NCBI RefSeq assembly: GCF_036250755.1
Contig: NZ_CP109583.1
Coordinates: 1,612,001 to 1,676,000 of the forward strand
Origin: Streptomyces uncialis
Lineage (GTDB): Bacteria > Actinomycetota > Actinomycetes > Streptomycetales > Streptomycetaceae
Length of the DNA stretch: 64,000 bases
Reading direction: 5' to 3'
The first letter of the stretch is position 1; every line of letters begins with the position of its first letter. The notes below the pieces were generated by a model. That model ran no database searches. It was not told the DNA's origin and saw only the letters and a list, made by a program, of their open reading frames with translations. Positions 8,392 to 15,941 of the stretch are shown piece after piece. The translations under genes were made by a program, and so were the position numbers.

Positions 8392-9183
8392 TCACAGGGG
8401 CAGCAGATCGGGGCGCTTGGCCTCCACATGATCGCCGGAGGACTCGCCCCGCAGCCGCCGCCCGATCCAGGGAACGAGGTACTCGCGCGCCCAGTGGATG
8501 TCGTCGCGGCGCACTTCGAGGGTGCCCCGGGGCGGCAGCGGGGGCCACGGCTGGTCGGGGTCGGCGGGGACCTCGACGCCGAGCACCTGACCGGCCCGCA
8601 GGGCGACCCGGGTGTGGCCCTCGGCCGAGAGATGCAGCCGGTCGCCGTCCCAGGCGCGGCGGTCCTGCACGGTCCGCAGCGACCACAGGTCGAGGACGGG
8701 GCATCCGTAACGGTCGGCGATGGCCCGGACATGACCGTTGTAGGTGGCGATCTTGCCGCGGAACCGCCTCAGTACGGGGATGTCACGGGTGTCGAAGCCG
8801 GTGGTCACCATCACGGTCGCCACGGTTCCGGTGAGGTCCGCGACGGCGCGCTCGAAGCGTTCGGCGACCTCGTCGGGGTCGGTGCCGGGCCGGATGATGT
8901 CGTTGCCCCCGGCGCAGAACGTCACGAGGTCGGGGGCGAGCCGCCGGGCGCGGGGGATCTGCTCCGCGACGATCTGGTCGAGGAGTCGGCCGCGTACGGC
9001 GAGGTTGGCGTACCGGAAGCCGTCCTCCGCCAGCCGGTCGGCGAGGAGGACCGCCAGCCGGTCGGCCCATCCCACGAACGCTCCGCCGGGGCCGGGGTCA
9101 CCGACCCCTTCCGTGAAGCTGTCGCCGATGGCCGCGTAGGACCGGAGGGGGTGCGGTGGGGGGAAGGTCGACTGTGCGCTCAC
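8392..9183 (-). CDS. SGNH/GDSL-type hydrolase
   Basis: A 263-residue esterase-fold protein. Block I is AIGDSFTEGVGD with the nucleophile serine near residue 22, block III is CAGGNDI with the oxyanion Asn, and block V is WDGDRLHLSAEGH with the Asp-x-x-His pair. There is no signal peptide, so it is probably cytosolic. Such enzymes hydrolyse ester or thioester bonds of lipids or acylated sugars; the natural substrate is not evident. ATG 9183 is chosen because the catalytic block begins soon after. It is a single gene, convergent with the STM4011-family gene. Confidence 0.9.
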   Translation of the reverse strand: MSAQSTFPPPHPLRSYAAIGDSFTEGVGDPGPGGAFVGWADRLAVLLADRLAEDGFRYANLAVRGRLLDQIVAEQIPRARRLAPDLVTFCAGGNDIIRPGTDPDEVAERFERAVADLTGTVATVMVTTGFDTRDIPVLRRFRGKIATYNGHVRAIADRYGCPVLDLWSLRTVQDRRAWDGDRLHLSAEGHTRVALRAGQVLGVEVPADPDQPWPPLPPRGTLEVRRDDIHWAREYLVPWIGRRLRGESSGDHVEAKRPDLLPL

Positions 9184-9342
9184 GTCGGCCCATCTTTCAC
9201 GGCGGGCCGTGACCTACGCCACCGTAATAATGCGCTGAGGGGGGTTGACGGGACGTGAGAAAGGCCATGCCGCTGTTTTGCGCCGGGCAGGAATAGCGGG
9301 CGCCCCCGACGACAGCGCGCCGCTCACTGTGCGGTGGCACGC

Positions 9343-9376
9343 GAACGGGGCCGTATCCGCCGATACGGCCCCGTTC
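9343..9376 (-). terminator. Stem-loop terminator after the M23 peptidase gene
   Basis: Perfect 15-base inverted repeat at 9343-9357 and 9362-9376 with a four-base loop (CGCC), located 30 bases beyond the stop of the minus-strand M23 peptidase gene. It has no T tract, as is common for Streptomyces terminators. Confidence 0.85.
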
Positions 9377-9405
9377 AGGGATGCGGCCGGTGGCCGCGGG
9401 AGTCG

Positions 9406-10371
9406 TCAGATGCCGACGCCCTTCGACCGCAGGTAGGACATCGGGTCGATGTCGGAGCCGTAGTCGGGCGAGGTACGGATCTCGAAGTGCAGGTGCGGCC
9501 CGGTGCTGTTGCCGGTGGAACCGGCGAGACCGATCTGGTGGCCGCCCGTGACCGACTGCCCGGCCGAGACGGTGAGCTGCGAGAGATGCGCGTACTGCGA
9601 GTACTTGCCGTCGGTGTGCTGGATGACGACCTGGTTGCCGTACGAACCGGCCCATCCGGCCGACACCACGGTGCCGGGGCCGACGGACTTCAGGGGCGTA
9701 CCGGCGGGCACGCTGAAGTCGACACCGGTGTGGTAGCCGCTGGACCACATGCTGCCGGAGGCGCGGTACCCCGTGCCGACACCGGAGTCGACGGGCCGGG
9801 TCCAGCCCGAGTCGGCCTGCTCCGGGGCGGCGGCCTCGGCGGGGGCGGCCTTCGGGGCGGCGGCCTTCGGGGCGGCGGCCTCGGGCTCCGCGGCCTTCGG
9901 CTGCGCCTTGGGCGCGGCGGCCTTGGGCGCCTGCGCCTTCGGGGCCTGCGCCTTCGGGGCGGCCGGCTTCGGCGCGGGGGCCTCGGGCGCGGCAGCGGCC
10001 TTGGCGCCGATGGTGAGCTTCAGTCCGGGATGGATCAGGCCCGGGTCCGAGCCGACGGTGCCGCGGTTGTCGTCGTAGAGCCGCTGCCAGCCGCCCTGGA
10101 CGGCCTGCTCGTCGGCGATCTTCGAGAGATGGTCACCGACCTTGACGGCGTACGTCCTGACCTCGGAGGTCTTGACGGCGGTCCGCTCGGCGGGGGCCTG
10201 TACGGCGTTCTGGGCGCCGGTCACGGCCGGGGCGGAGTGCGGGGTGGCCGCCTCGGCGCCGGTGGCGCCGATCAGCGGCAGGGCCAGGGCCGCGCCACCG
10301 GTTCCTGCGACGGCGATCGACCTGGCTATACGGGTGGACTTGGGACGGCGGTGCTTACCCTTCGCGGGCAT
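9406..10371 (-). CDS. Secreted LysM and M23 (lysostaphin-type) metallopeptidase
   Basis: A 321-residue exported cell-wall hydrolase. It begins with a basic stretch and a hydrophobic signal segment (about residues 20-42, ending AEAAT), then a LysM peptidoglycan-binding module (YAVKVGDHLSKIADEQ, about 72-120), a long alanine/proline/lysine linker (PKAAAPKAQ-type units), and an M23 domain. YHTGVDFS and HLHFEI carry the zinc ligands and catalytic histidine. It cleaves peptide cross-links outside the membrane. I start at ATG 10371 (MPAKGKHRR), with GAGAGG upstream; the frame also runs further but through the riboswitch. Transcription passes through a c-di-AMP riboswitch, so expression should respond to that nucleotide. 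Confidence 0.92.
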   Translation of the reverse strand: MPAKGKHRRPKSTRIARSIAVAGTGGAALALPLIGATGAEAATPHSAPAVTGAQNAVQAPAERTAVKTSEVRTYAVKVGDHLSKIADEQAVQGGWQRLYDDNRGTVGSDPGLIHPGLKLTIGAKAAAAPEAPAPKPAAPKAQAPKAQAPKAAAPKAQPKAAEPEAAAPKAAAPKAAPAEAAAPEQADSGWTRPVDSGVGTGYRASGSMWSSGYHTGVDFSVPAGTPLKSVGPGTVVSAGWAGSYGNQVVIQHTDGKYSQYAHLSQLTVSAGQSVTGGHQIGLAGSTGNSTGPHLHFEIRTSPDYGSDIDPMSYLRSKGVGI

Positions 10372-10382
10372 GACGTTTTCCT

Positions 10383-10563
10383 CTCCGGCGCCTGCGAGGT
10401 GAGCTGTCGGGTTCGGGCTGGAGATGCCCGGCCGCGCTTTCACGCGGCTTCACCCCGAGCCGGTCCGGTTGCCCGGACACGGCGTACTACCTGTGGGTTC
10501 CCCGCTCCTGCCGGTGTCGGGTGACGTTGCGGACCCCGGACGGCGGCAGGACTAGGCGTCCGC
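10383..10563 (-). promoter_or_regulatory. ydaO-yuaA type c-di-AMP riboswitch
   Basis: In the 5' leader of the M23 peptidase gene, on the minus strand, the conserved ydaO blocks occur in order: GGGGAACCCACAGG, GGGTGAAGCCGCG with a GC stem, CCGGGCAUCU, then CCCGAACCCGACAGCUCACC just before the gene. Outer pairing P1 is visible between CGCCT (10558-10554) and AGGCG (10393-10389). In actinomycetes this class typically controls wall-hydrolase genes and turns expression off when c-di-AMP is high; that direction is family knowledge, not visible here. Confidence 0.88.
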
Positions 10564-10739
10564 CCGGATTGAGCGTGACGCTAGGCGAGCGGGCTCGCCG
10601 TGGACAACCAAGACCCCCGGGGCGACCGGCCATTCCTTGATCCAAGGCCGGATTCCCGGTCACCCTGCGTCGACCGCGGAGGTCAGCGGGAGGCTCAATT
10701 CCCGGACGGTGAAAGGGCGCCCGGGAGTCCTCGTCCGAC

Positions 10740-10890
10740 ACCCAACGTGACAATTATGATCCCGGTCACGGGTATCCGGACCAGGGCACTTTATTCCGGG
10801 GCCAGTTCAACTTAATGCCACTAAACAGACATAGAGCATCATCAACCCTTTATCACCACTTGGGGTCTGATCATCCGATGACTGGATGTC
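10740..10890. promoter_or_regulatory. A/T-richer divergent promoter region
   Basis: The ~390 bases between the riboswitch and the phosphatase start contain no convincing gene. From about 10790 to 10890 the base composition is markedly richer in A and T than the flanks (for example CTAAACAGACATAGAGC and CCCTTTATCACC), which is unusual here. It must carry the promoter of the plus-strand phosphatase and possibly that of the minus-strand riboswitch transcript. No specific operator was identified. Confidence 0.4.
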
Positions 10891-10951
10891 GTATCGTCGG
10901 AATCGCGCTCGTCGGCGGAGGTGCCGGCGGCGGACCGGGAGGAGCCCCCGC

Positions 10952-11749
10952 GTGACGCAGCAGATCCCGTCGACCGAGCCCGAACTGACCGGAGTCCGCA
11001 ACTTCCGTGACGTGGGTGGCCTGCCGACCACGGACGGCAGGCGCGTCCGCCACGGGGTGCTGTACCGCAGCGGGCATCTCGCCCAGGCGACCGCGGAGGA
11101 CAGCGACTACCTCGCCTCGCTGGGGCTGCACACCATCTTCGACTTCCGCGACTCCGCGGACCGGGGGCTCGACGGTCTCGATGTGGCACTGCCGGGCGTC
11201 CGCAACGTGAACGTACCGCTGAGCGATCCGGCCGACGGTACGGAGTTCTGGCAGATGGTCCGGCAGGGGGATCTCGCCCAGCTCCGCGAGCACCTCGCGG
11301 AGGGCCGCGCGGCGAACCGCATGGTCGAGGCGTATCGGACGATCATCGAGGAGCGGACCGCCGAGCACGGGCGGGTGCTGCGGTCGCTCGCGGACGGGAG
11401 CGTGCCCGCGCTCATGCACTGTGCCGCGGGCAAGGACCGCGCGGGGCTGTCCATAGCGGTGACGCTGCTGGCGCTCGGTGTCGAGCGGGACGCCATCGAG
11501 GCGGACTACCTCAAGTCGAACGCGGCGCACCGGCGGTACCGGGTGCGGCGCAGCGAGGCCGCGGTGGACGGGTACGCGCCGGAGGTCATGGAGCTGTTGC
11601 GCCCGCTTTTCGACGCGCGGGTCGAGTATCTGGCGGCGGGGTTCGACTCGATCGACCGGCGCTGGGGCAGCACCGAGGCCTACCTGTCCGACGGCCTCGG
11701 CCTCACCGCCCCGGACCGTGACCGCCTTCGCGACCGCTTCTTGGCGTAA
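10952..11749 (+). CDS. Tyrosine-protein phosphatase (PTP-like, HCx5R)
   Basis: A 265-residue protein with a dual-specificity/tyrosine phosphatase core. The P-loop is H156-C157-AAGKD-R163-AG, where the cysteine forms the phosphocysteine intermediate and the arginine binds phosphate. The upstream GVRNFRDVGGL and LYRSGHL segments are typical of the bacterial YopH-like/DSP family (Pfam Y_phosphatase3). It acts on phosphotyrosine proteins or phosphoinositide-like substrates in the cytosol. I use GTG 10952 because GGGAGGAG lies seven to ten bases before it; the longer frame from 10886 starts with an arginine-rich stretch that looks untranslated. It is followed directly by the repeat island. Confidence 0.9.
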   Translation: MTQQIPSTEPELTGVRNFRDVGGLPTTDGRRVRHGVLYRSGHLAQATAEDSDYLASLGLHTIFDFRDSADRGLDGLDVALPGVRNVNVPLSDPADGTEFWQMVRQGDLAQLREHLAEGRAANRMVEAYRTIIEERTAEHGRVLRSLADGSVPALMHCAAGKDRAGLSIAVTLLALGVERDAIEADYLKSNAAHRRYRVRRSEAAVDGYAPEVMELLRPLFDARVEYLAAGFDSIDRRWGSTEAYLSDGLGLTAPDRDRLRDRFLA

Positions 11750-11750
11750 G

Positions 11751-12430
11751 GGTCTGTCCGGCTGGACGCACTCCGTTCCTGTGCCGTCGCTCGTGGGTTT
11801 CGCGCAGTTCCCCGCGGGTCGCCTTCGCTTGCGCTTCCCAGGTCCGTCCGGCTGGACGCACTCCGTTCCTGTGCCGTCGCTCGTGGGTTTCGCGCAGTTC
11901 CCCGCGGGTCGCCTTCGCTTGCGCTTCCCAGGTCTGTCCGGCGTGGCGCACTTCGTTCCTGTGCCGTCGCTCGGTGGTTTTGCGCAGTTCCCCGCGCCCC
12001 TTTGGGGCGCGTTCTGCTTGTTCTTCGGGTCGGGGCCGGTCGGGATTCTCCGTCCTCGATCCGACACGCTCGGTAACACGTCCAGCGGAGCTACTGAAGA
12101 GCATCGGAGTCTGCGAGCAGAGATTCCCGCCCACCCCCTCCCGCAGCAGCGCGACTGCACGAGGAGGAGGGCGAACAGCAACATCAGGCGGCCGAGGCGC
12201 CCCAAAGGGGCGCGGGGAACTGCGCATCCACCGAGCGACCCGCACGAACGGGGTGCGCCCACCGGGGCCGACCTAAGGGGCGCGGGGAACTGCGCGAAAG
12301 ACGAGGGCCGACCCGCACCCGAAGAGCGACCGCAAGGGGGCACCACCCAGGGGCGCGGGGAACTGCGCACCCCACGAGCGACCCGCACAGGGACAAGTAG
12401 GCCCAGCACAGGAAACCCGGGGGCGGGGCT
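11751..12430. repeat. Intergenic repeat island A (GCGCAGTTCCCCGCG family)
   Basis: Two 90-base tandem units at 11751-11840 and 11841-11930 are almost identical, and a degenerate third follows to about 12000. Each contains the core CGCGCAGTTCCCCGCG. From about 12190 to 12430 the same core appears repeatedly as its reverse complement (GCGGGGAACTGCGC), so the island is roughly palindromic around a unique centre at about 12025-12180. That centre is shared with island B near 33.9 kb. The long frames crossing it are antisense or low-complexity readings, and I see no gene. It probably folds strongly if transcribed and may also act as a terminator between the phosphatase and the minus-strand DUF6126 gene. 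Confidence 0.8.
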
Positions 12431-12495
12431 CACCGGGGGGGGCCGTAGGTGAACCGGGGCGAGGGGGGACGCCCGCTGCCGCCCGACCGGTCAGG

Positions 12496-12657
12496 TCACT
12501 TCGCTCCGGCCTCGAACAGCAGCCAGATGAACCCGGCGACGGCGTGTCCCACCGCCACATAGATGATCAACCGGATCCAGATGCTCCGCGGCATCTTGTC
12601 CTCGATGTTCTGCCGGGACGGCGGACGCGGTTCCGTGGGCTGAAGGGGCTCGGTCAT
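12496..12657 (-). CDS. DUF6126 family small membrane protein
   Basis: A 53-residue protein. A charged, proline-rich N-terminus (about 28 residues) is followed by a single membrane helix, IRLIIYVAVGHAVAGFIWLLF. Its start ATG at 12657 overlaps the stop of the upstream XRE-cupin regulator by four bases, so the two are translationally coupled. I recognise it as the DUF6126 family, members of which sit directly behind XRE-cupin regulators in streptomycetes. A role as membrane partner of the regulator or of its target is inference. Confidence 0.75.
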   Translation of the reverse strand: MTEPLQPTEPRPPSRQNIEDKMPRSIWIRLIIYVAVGHAVAGFIWLLFEAGAK

Positions 12658-13313
12658 CGGAGGTCTCCCAGGGTGTGGCCGTCGGCCGGGCCCAGACACA
12701 GCGCGGTGGACGGACTCTGCAACAGGGTGTGCACGAAGAGGAGGTCGGTCCCGTCCTCGTCGGCGGCGCCGATCCGGTGGGGGGTCAGCGAGTCGAAATG
12801 CGCGCTGTCGCCGGGCGCGAGCACATGCGTACTGTCGCCGAGTCGCAACCGCAGCCGCCCGGAGAGGACGTACAGCCACTCCTCGCCGGGATGGACCCGC
12901 ACGATGTCGCCCTGGGTGCCGTAGGGCACCCGTACCCGCAGCGCCTGCATACCGCGGCCGGGCGCGCCGGCCTGCCAGTACGTCCAGCCGCCGGCGAGCG
13001 TGGGGTCCATGGCGGCGCCGTGGACGATGGACTCGCGGTCGGCGACCGTCTCGCCCAGCAGCTCGGACACGGTCGTGCCGTAGATGCGGGCCAGTGAGAG
13101 CAGCATCGGCAGTGAGGGCTGCCGGCGGCCGGTCTCCAGCCGGGACAGATGTGCCGGTGAGAGCCCGGCCGTGGCCGCGGCGGCCTCCAGGGTCAGCCCG
13201 GCGCCGCGGCGCCGCTCCCGCAGCTGCGGGGCCACGGCGGGCAGCTCGTCGGCGACCGGGGTGCCGGTGGCTTCCGTGGGGTCCGGCCGCGGGGCCGGTT
13301 CGGAGGGGCTCAT
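12654..13313 (-). CDS. XRE family regulator with C-terminal cupin domain
   Basis: A 219-residue cytosolic DNA-binding protein. The helix-turn-helix spans about residues 30-85 (GLTLEAAAATAGLSPAHLSRLE followed by a QPSLPMLLSLARIY helix), and the cupin is about 125-200 (HPGEEWLYVLSGRL and PGDSAHFDSLTPHRI), which senses a small ligand in this family. I use ATG 13313; the frame extends to 13349 through the upstream palindrome. It is coupled to the DUF6126 gene. The gap to hpnO is 61 bases and contains a striking double dyad that can be read both as a terminator of the hopanoid operon and as the operator of this gene. Confidence 0.87.
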   Translation of the reverse strand: MSPSEPAPRPDPTEATGTPVADELPAVAPQLRERRRGAGLTLEAAAATAGLSPAHLSRLETGRRQPSLPMLLSLARIYGTTVSELLGETVADRESIVHGAAMDPTLAGGWTYWQAGAPGRGMQALRVRVPYGTQGDIVRVHPGEEWLYVLSGRLRLRLGDSTHVLAPGDSAHFDSLTPHRIGAADEDGTDLLFVHTLLQSPSTALCLGPADGHTLGDLR

Positions 13314-13331
13314 ACCCTTGATTGAGCCAGA

Positions 13332-13370
13332 AAAATGCCTCCCAGGCAAACTACTTGCCTGGGAGGCAAA
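13332..13370 (-). terminator. Double dyad: intrinsic terminator of hopanoid operon and/or XRE operator
   Basis: Immediately after the hpnO stop the minus strand reads a 14-base stem (TGCCTCCCAGGCAA paired with TTGCCTGGGAGGCA), a short loop, and then TTTTT, a textbook rho-independent terminator. Each arm is itself an inverted repeat: (A/T)TGCCT-N3-AGGCAA occurs at 13335-13349 and 13355-13369, with centres 20 bases apart, i.e. about two helical turns. That spacing suits a dimeric repressor bound upstream of the XRE gene start at 13313. Both readings fit the sequence. Confidence 0.8.
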
Positions 13371-13374
13371 ACGA

Positions 13375-14760
13375 TCAGCGTTCGGCGACGGCCTGTCTCA
13401 CCAGTGTCCTCCCGAAGTCCCACATCAGCCCACCCCCGCTGTGTGCGTCGTCCATCACGGCGGTGAACGCGGTGACGAACCGGTCGATGTCCGCCTCGTC
13501 CACCACCAGCGGCGGGATCAGCTTGATGACCTCCATCCGGTCCCCCGAGACCTGGGTGAGCACCCGGTGCGTCCGGAGCAGCGGGCCGACGACCATCTGT
13601 GCGAAGAGTCCCTTGCGGGCCGTCTGGAGCATGGTCCAGCCGCCGCGCAGCCGCAGCGAGCGGGGCCGCCCGAACTCGATGCCGATCATGAGCCCCCGGC
13701 CGCGTACCTCGCGCAGCATCTCGTAGCGGTCCACGAGGGCCGTGAGCCGGGTGCGCAGCAGGTCGCCGGTGACGCGCGCGTGCGCCACGAGCTGCCGGGA
13801 CTCGATGACCGACAGCACCGCGAGGCCCGCCGCCATGGCCTGGGCGTTGGAGCCGAAGCTCGCGGAGTGGACGAGGACGCGGTCCATGGACGAGTAGACC
13901 TTCCGGAAGATCCAGTCCTTGCCGAGGGTCGCGCCGACCGGGACATAGCCGCCGGACAGGGCCTTGGCGACGCAGACCAGGTCCGGTTCCACGCCTTCCT
14001 CGTGCTGGTAGGCGTAGAAGTCGCCGGTCCGGCCGAGGCCGGTCTGGACCTCGTCCGCGATGAGCAGCGCCTTGTGCGCCCGCAGCAGTTCCTGGGCGGC
14101 CCGCAGATAGCCGGGCGGGCTCTCGTGCACGCCCTTGCCCTGGATCGGCTCCACGATGAGCGCGGCCACGTCGCCCCGGCGCAGTTCCCTCGCCAGTGCG
14201 TCCAGGTCGCCGAGGGGGACGGCGGTGTCGGGCAGCAGCGGGGCGAAGCCGTCGCGGAATCCGGCCTCGCCGTTGACGGAGAGGGAGCCGGTGGTGAGTC
14301 CGTGGAAGGCGTGGGCGCAGTAGAGGACCCGGGGGCGCCCGGTGGCGTAGCGGGCGAATTTGAGGGCGGTCTCGACGGCCTCGGTGCCGCTGTTGCCGAA
14401 GAAGACGCGGTCCAGATGCGGGCTGTGGGCGAGCAGTCTCTCGGCGAGCAGGCCCGGCAGGGGCTGGCAGTCGAAGCGGGTGAGGTCCGCGAGTGAGGCG
14501 TCGAGCACGTCGTGCAGCGCTTTGCGGACCACGGGGTGGTGGCGGCCGAGGCCCATGACCCCGAATCCGGCGAGCATGTCGAGATGGTCGTTGCCCTCGG
14601 CGTCCCAGAAGTGCGCGCCCTCGGCCCGTTCGTACGTCTTGTCGAAGCCGATGGTGTGCAGCATGCGCGGCAGTTGGTGGTTGAGGTAGCGGCTGTGCAG
14701 CTCGTACCGCTCGGCTCCGCGACTGGCGAGCAGCGCCGCCAGGTCGAACTCCTCGGTCAT
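13375..14760 (-). CDS. hpnO: Class III aminotransferase of hopanoid side chain (HpnO type)
   Basis: A 461-residue PLP enzyme of the ornithine/acetylornithine aminotransferase class. LLIADEVQTGLGRTG supplies the cofactor-binding Asp, and K266 in CVAKALSGGYVP is the Schiff-base lysine. HAFHGLTTGSLSVNG and SFGSNAQAMAAG are typical class III blocks. As last gene of the hopanoid operon it should convert the terminal ribosyl/aldehyde side chain to the amine, giving aminobacteriohopanetriol. The gene is 152 bases downstream of hpnH; this gap holds a strong hairpin and no gene. Its stop is six bases before the terminator/operator dyad. Family-wide, class III enzymes differ in substrate, so the hpnO call rests on context. 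Confidence 0.86.
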   Translation of the reverse strand: MTEEFDLAALLASRGAERYELHSRYLNHQLPRMLHTIGFDKTYERAEGAHFWDAEGNDHLDMLAGFGVMGLGRHHPVVRKALHDVLDASLADLTRFDCQPLPGLLAERLLAHSPHLDRVFFGNSGTEAVETALKFARYATGRPRVLYCAHAFHGLTTGSLSVNGEAGFRDGFAPLLPDTAVPLGDLDALARELRRGDVAALIVEPIQGKGVHESPPGYLRAAQELLRAHKALLIADEVQTGLGRTGDFYAYQHEEGVEPDLVCVAKALSGGYVPVGATLGKDWIFRKVYSSMDRVLVHSASFGSNAQAMAAGLAVLSVIESRQLVAHARVTGDLLRTRLTALVDRYEMLREVRGRGLMIGIEFGRPRSLRLRGGWTMLQTARKGLFAQMVVGPLLRTHRVLTQVSGDRMEVIKLIPPLVVDEADIDRFVTAFTAVMDDAHSGGGLMWDFGRTLVRQAVAER

Positions 14761-14854
14761 CGGGGCGTTCCTGGTGCTCGTGGTGCGGTGGGTGCCCTGG
14801 GGCCGGGTCCGGCGGCGTGGCGGACCGGGCCCGGCCTGGACGCCCCTGGCGGGC

Positions 14855-14881
14855 CGGGGCCGGGGTGCGGCCCCGGCCCCG
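14855..14881. terminator. GC-rich hairpin between hpnH and hpnO
   Basis: 11-base inverted repeat (CGGGGCCGGGG at 14855-14865 and CCCCGGCCCCG at 14871-14881) with a five-base loop in the only sizeable gap late in the operon. It could attenuate transcription into hpnO or protect the upstream message from 3' decay. It is symmetric, so strand cannot be assigned. Confidence 0.6.
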
Positions 14882-14913
14882 TTCGGTGGGTGCCGGCCGT
14901 CAGCCGGCGGGTG

Positions 14914-15936
14914 TCATCCCCGGTTGCCGGAGACGGTCTCGCGGGCCGCGCGCAGCGACTCCTTGAGGGAGCCCATGGTGGCGAGGACGGCGGTGGGCTC
15001 GTAGCCGCAGTGCGCCATGCAGTTGGCGCAGCGCGGGTCCTTGCCCCGGCCGTACGCGTCCCAGTCGGTCTTCTCGATGAGGTCGCGGTAGGTGGGGACG
15101 TAGCCGTCGCTCATCAGGTAGCAGGGCTTCTGCCAGCCGAAGAGGGAGTAGTTGGGGATCGCCCAGGCCGTGCAGGGGAAGTCGACCTTGCCCTCCAGGA
15201 AGTCGAGGAACAGGGGCGAGTGGTTGAGCCGCCAGCGGCGCCGGTTGCCGCCGGCGAACGCCTTGCGGAAAAGTTCCCGGGTCTGTTCGACGCCGAGGAA
15301 GTGTTCCTGGTCGGGCGCCTTCTCGTAGGCGTACGCGGGCGAGATCATCATCTCGTCCACCTGGAGCTCGTCGTTGAGGTAGTCGAGGACCTCGACGATG
15401 GTCTGCGGGGTGTCCGTGTTGAAGAAGGTGGAGTTGGTGGTGACCCGGAAGCCGCGTTCCTTGGCCTCCTTGATGGCGGCGACCGCCTCGTCGAACACAC
15501 CTTCCTTGGCGACCGATTCGTCGTGCCGTTCGCGCAGACCGTCGATGTGCACGGCGAACGCGAAATAGGGCGAGGGGGTGAACTTCTCCATCTTCTTCCG
15601 CATCAGCATCGCGTTGGTGCACAGGAAGACGTACTTTCTGCGGGCCACCAACTGCCGCACGATCTCGTGGATCTGCGGATGCATCAGCGGTTCGCCGCCC
15701 GCGATGGAGACCATCGGGGCACCGGATTCCAGGACCGCGCCGACGGCCTGTGCCACCGGCATCCGCTGCTTGAGGACGCCTGCCGGGTGCTGGATCTTGC
15801 CGCAGCCCTCGCATGCGAGATTGCACGCGAAGAGCGGTTCCAGCTCCACGATCAACGGGAACTTGTCCCGCCTGCGGAGCTTCTGTTCGAAAAGGTACGT
15901 CGCGACCTTGATGGACTGACGGAGCGGCATGGCCAT
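14914..15936 (-). CDS. hpnH: Adenosyl-hopene transferase HpnH, radical SAM
   Basis: A 340-residue radical SAM enzyme that joins a 5'-deoxyadenosyl radical to hopene (diploptene) to give adenosyl hopane. C38, C42 and C45 (C-x3-C-x2-C in FACNLACEGCGK) ligate the cluster, and SIAGGEPLMHP is the SAM-binding glycine motif. The C-terminal CANCMAHCGYEP (near residue 305) is the conserved cysteine cluster of HpnH. It starts at ATG 15936, five bases after the hpnG stop, with GGAGGTGAGC upstream. Length and motifs are normal for the family, and it lies between hpnG and hpnO as in other actinobacterial hopanoid loci. Confidence 0.93.
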   Translation of the reverse strand: MAMPLRQSIKVATYLFEQKLRRRDKFPLIVELEPLFACNLACEGCGKIQHPAGVLKQRMPVAQAVGAVLESGAPMVSIAGGEPLMHPQIHEIVRQLVARRKYVFLCTNAMLMRKKMEKFTPSPYFAFAVHIDGLRERHDESVAKEGVFDEAVAAIKEAKERGFRVTTNSTFFNTDTPQTIVEVLDYLNDELQVDEMMISPAYAYEKAPDQEHFLGVEQTRELFRKAFAGGNRRRWRLNHSPLFLDFLEGKVDFPCTAWAIPNYSLFGWQKPCYLMSDGYVPTYRDLIEKTDWDAYGRGKDPRCANCMAHCGYEPTAVLATMGSLKESLRAARETVSGNRG

Positions 15937-15941
15937 TCAGC

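Noticed and set aside
11751..12452. Open frames through repeat island A
   Set aside because: They repeat the same low-complexity peptide on both strands because the DNA is palindromic and tandemly repeated. No start with ribosome site or family similarity.
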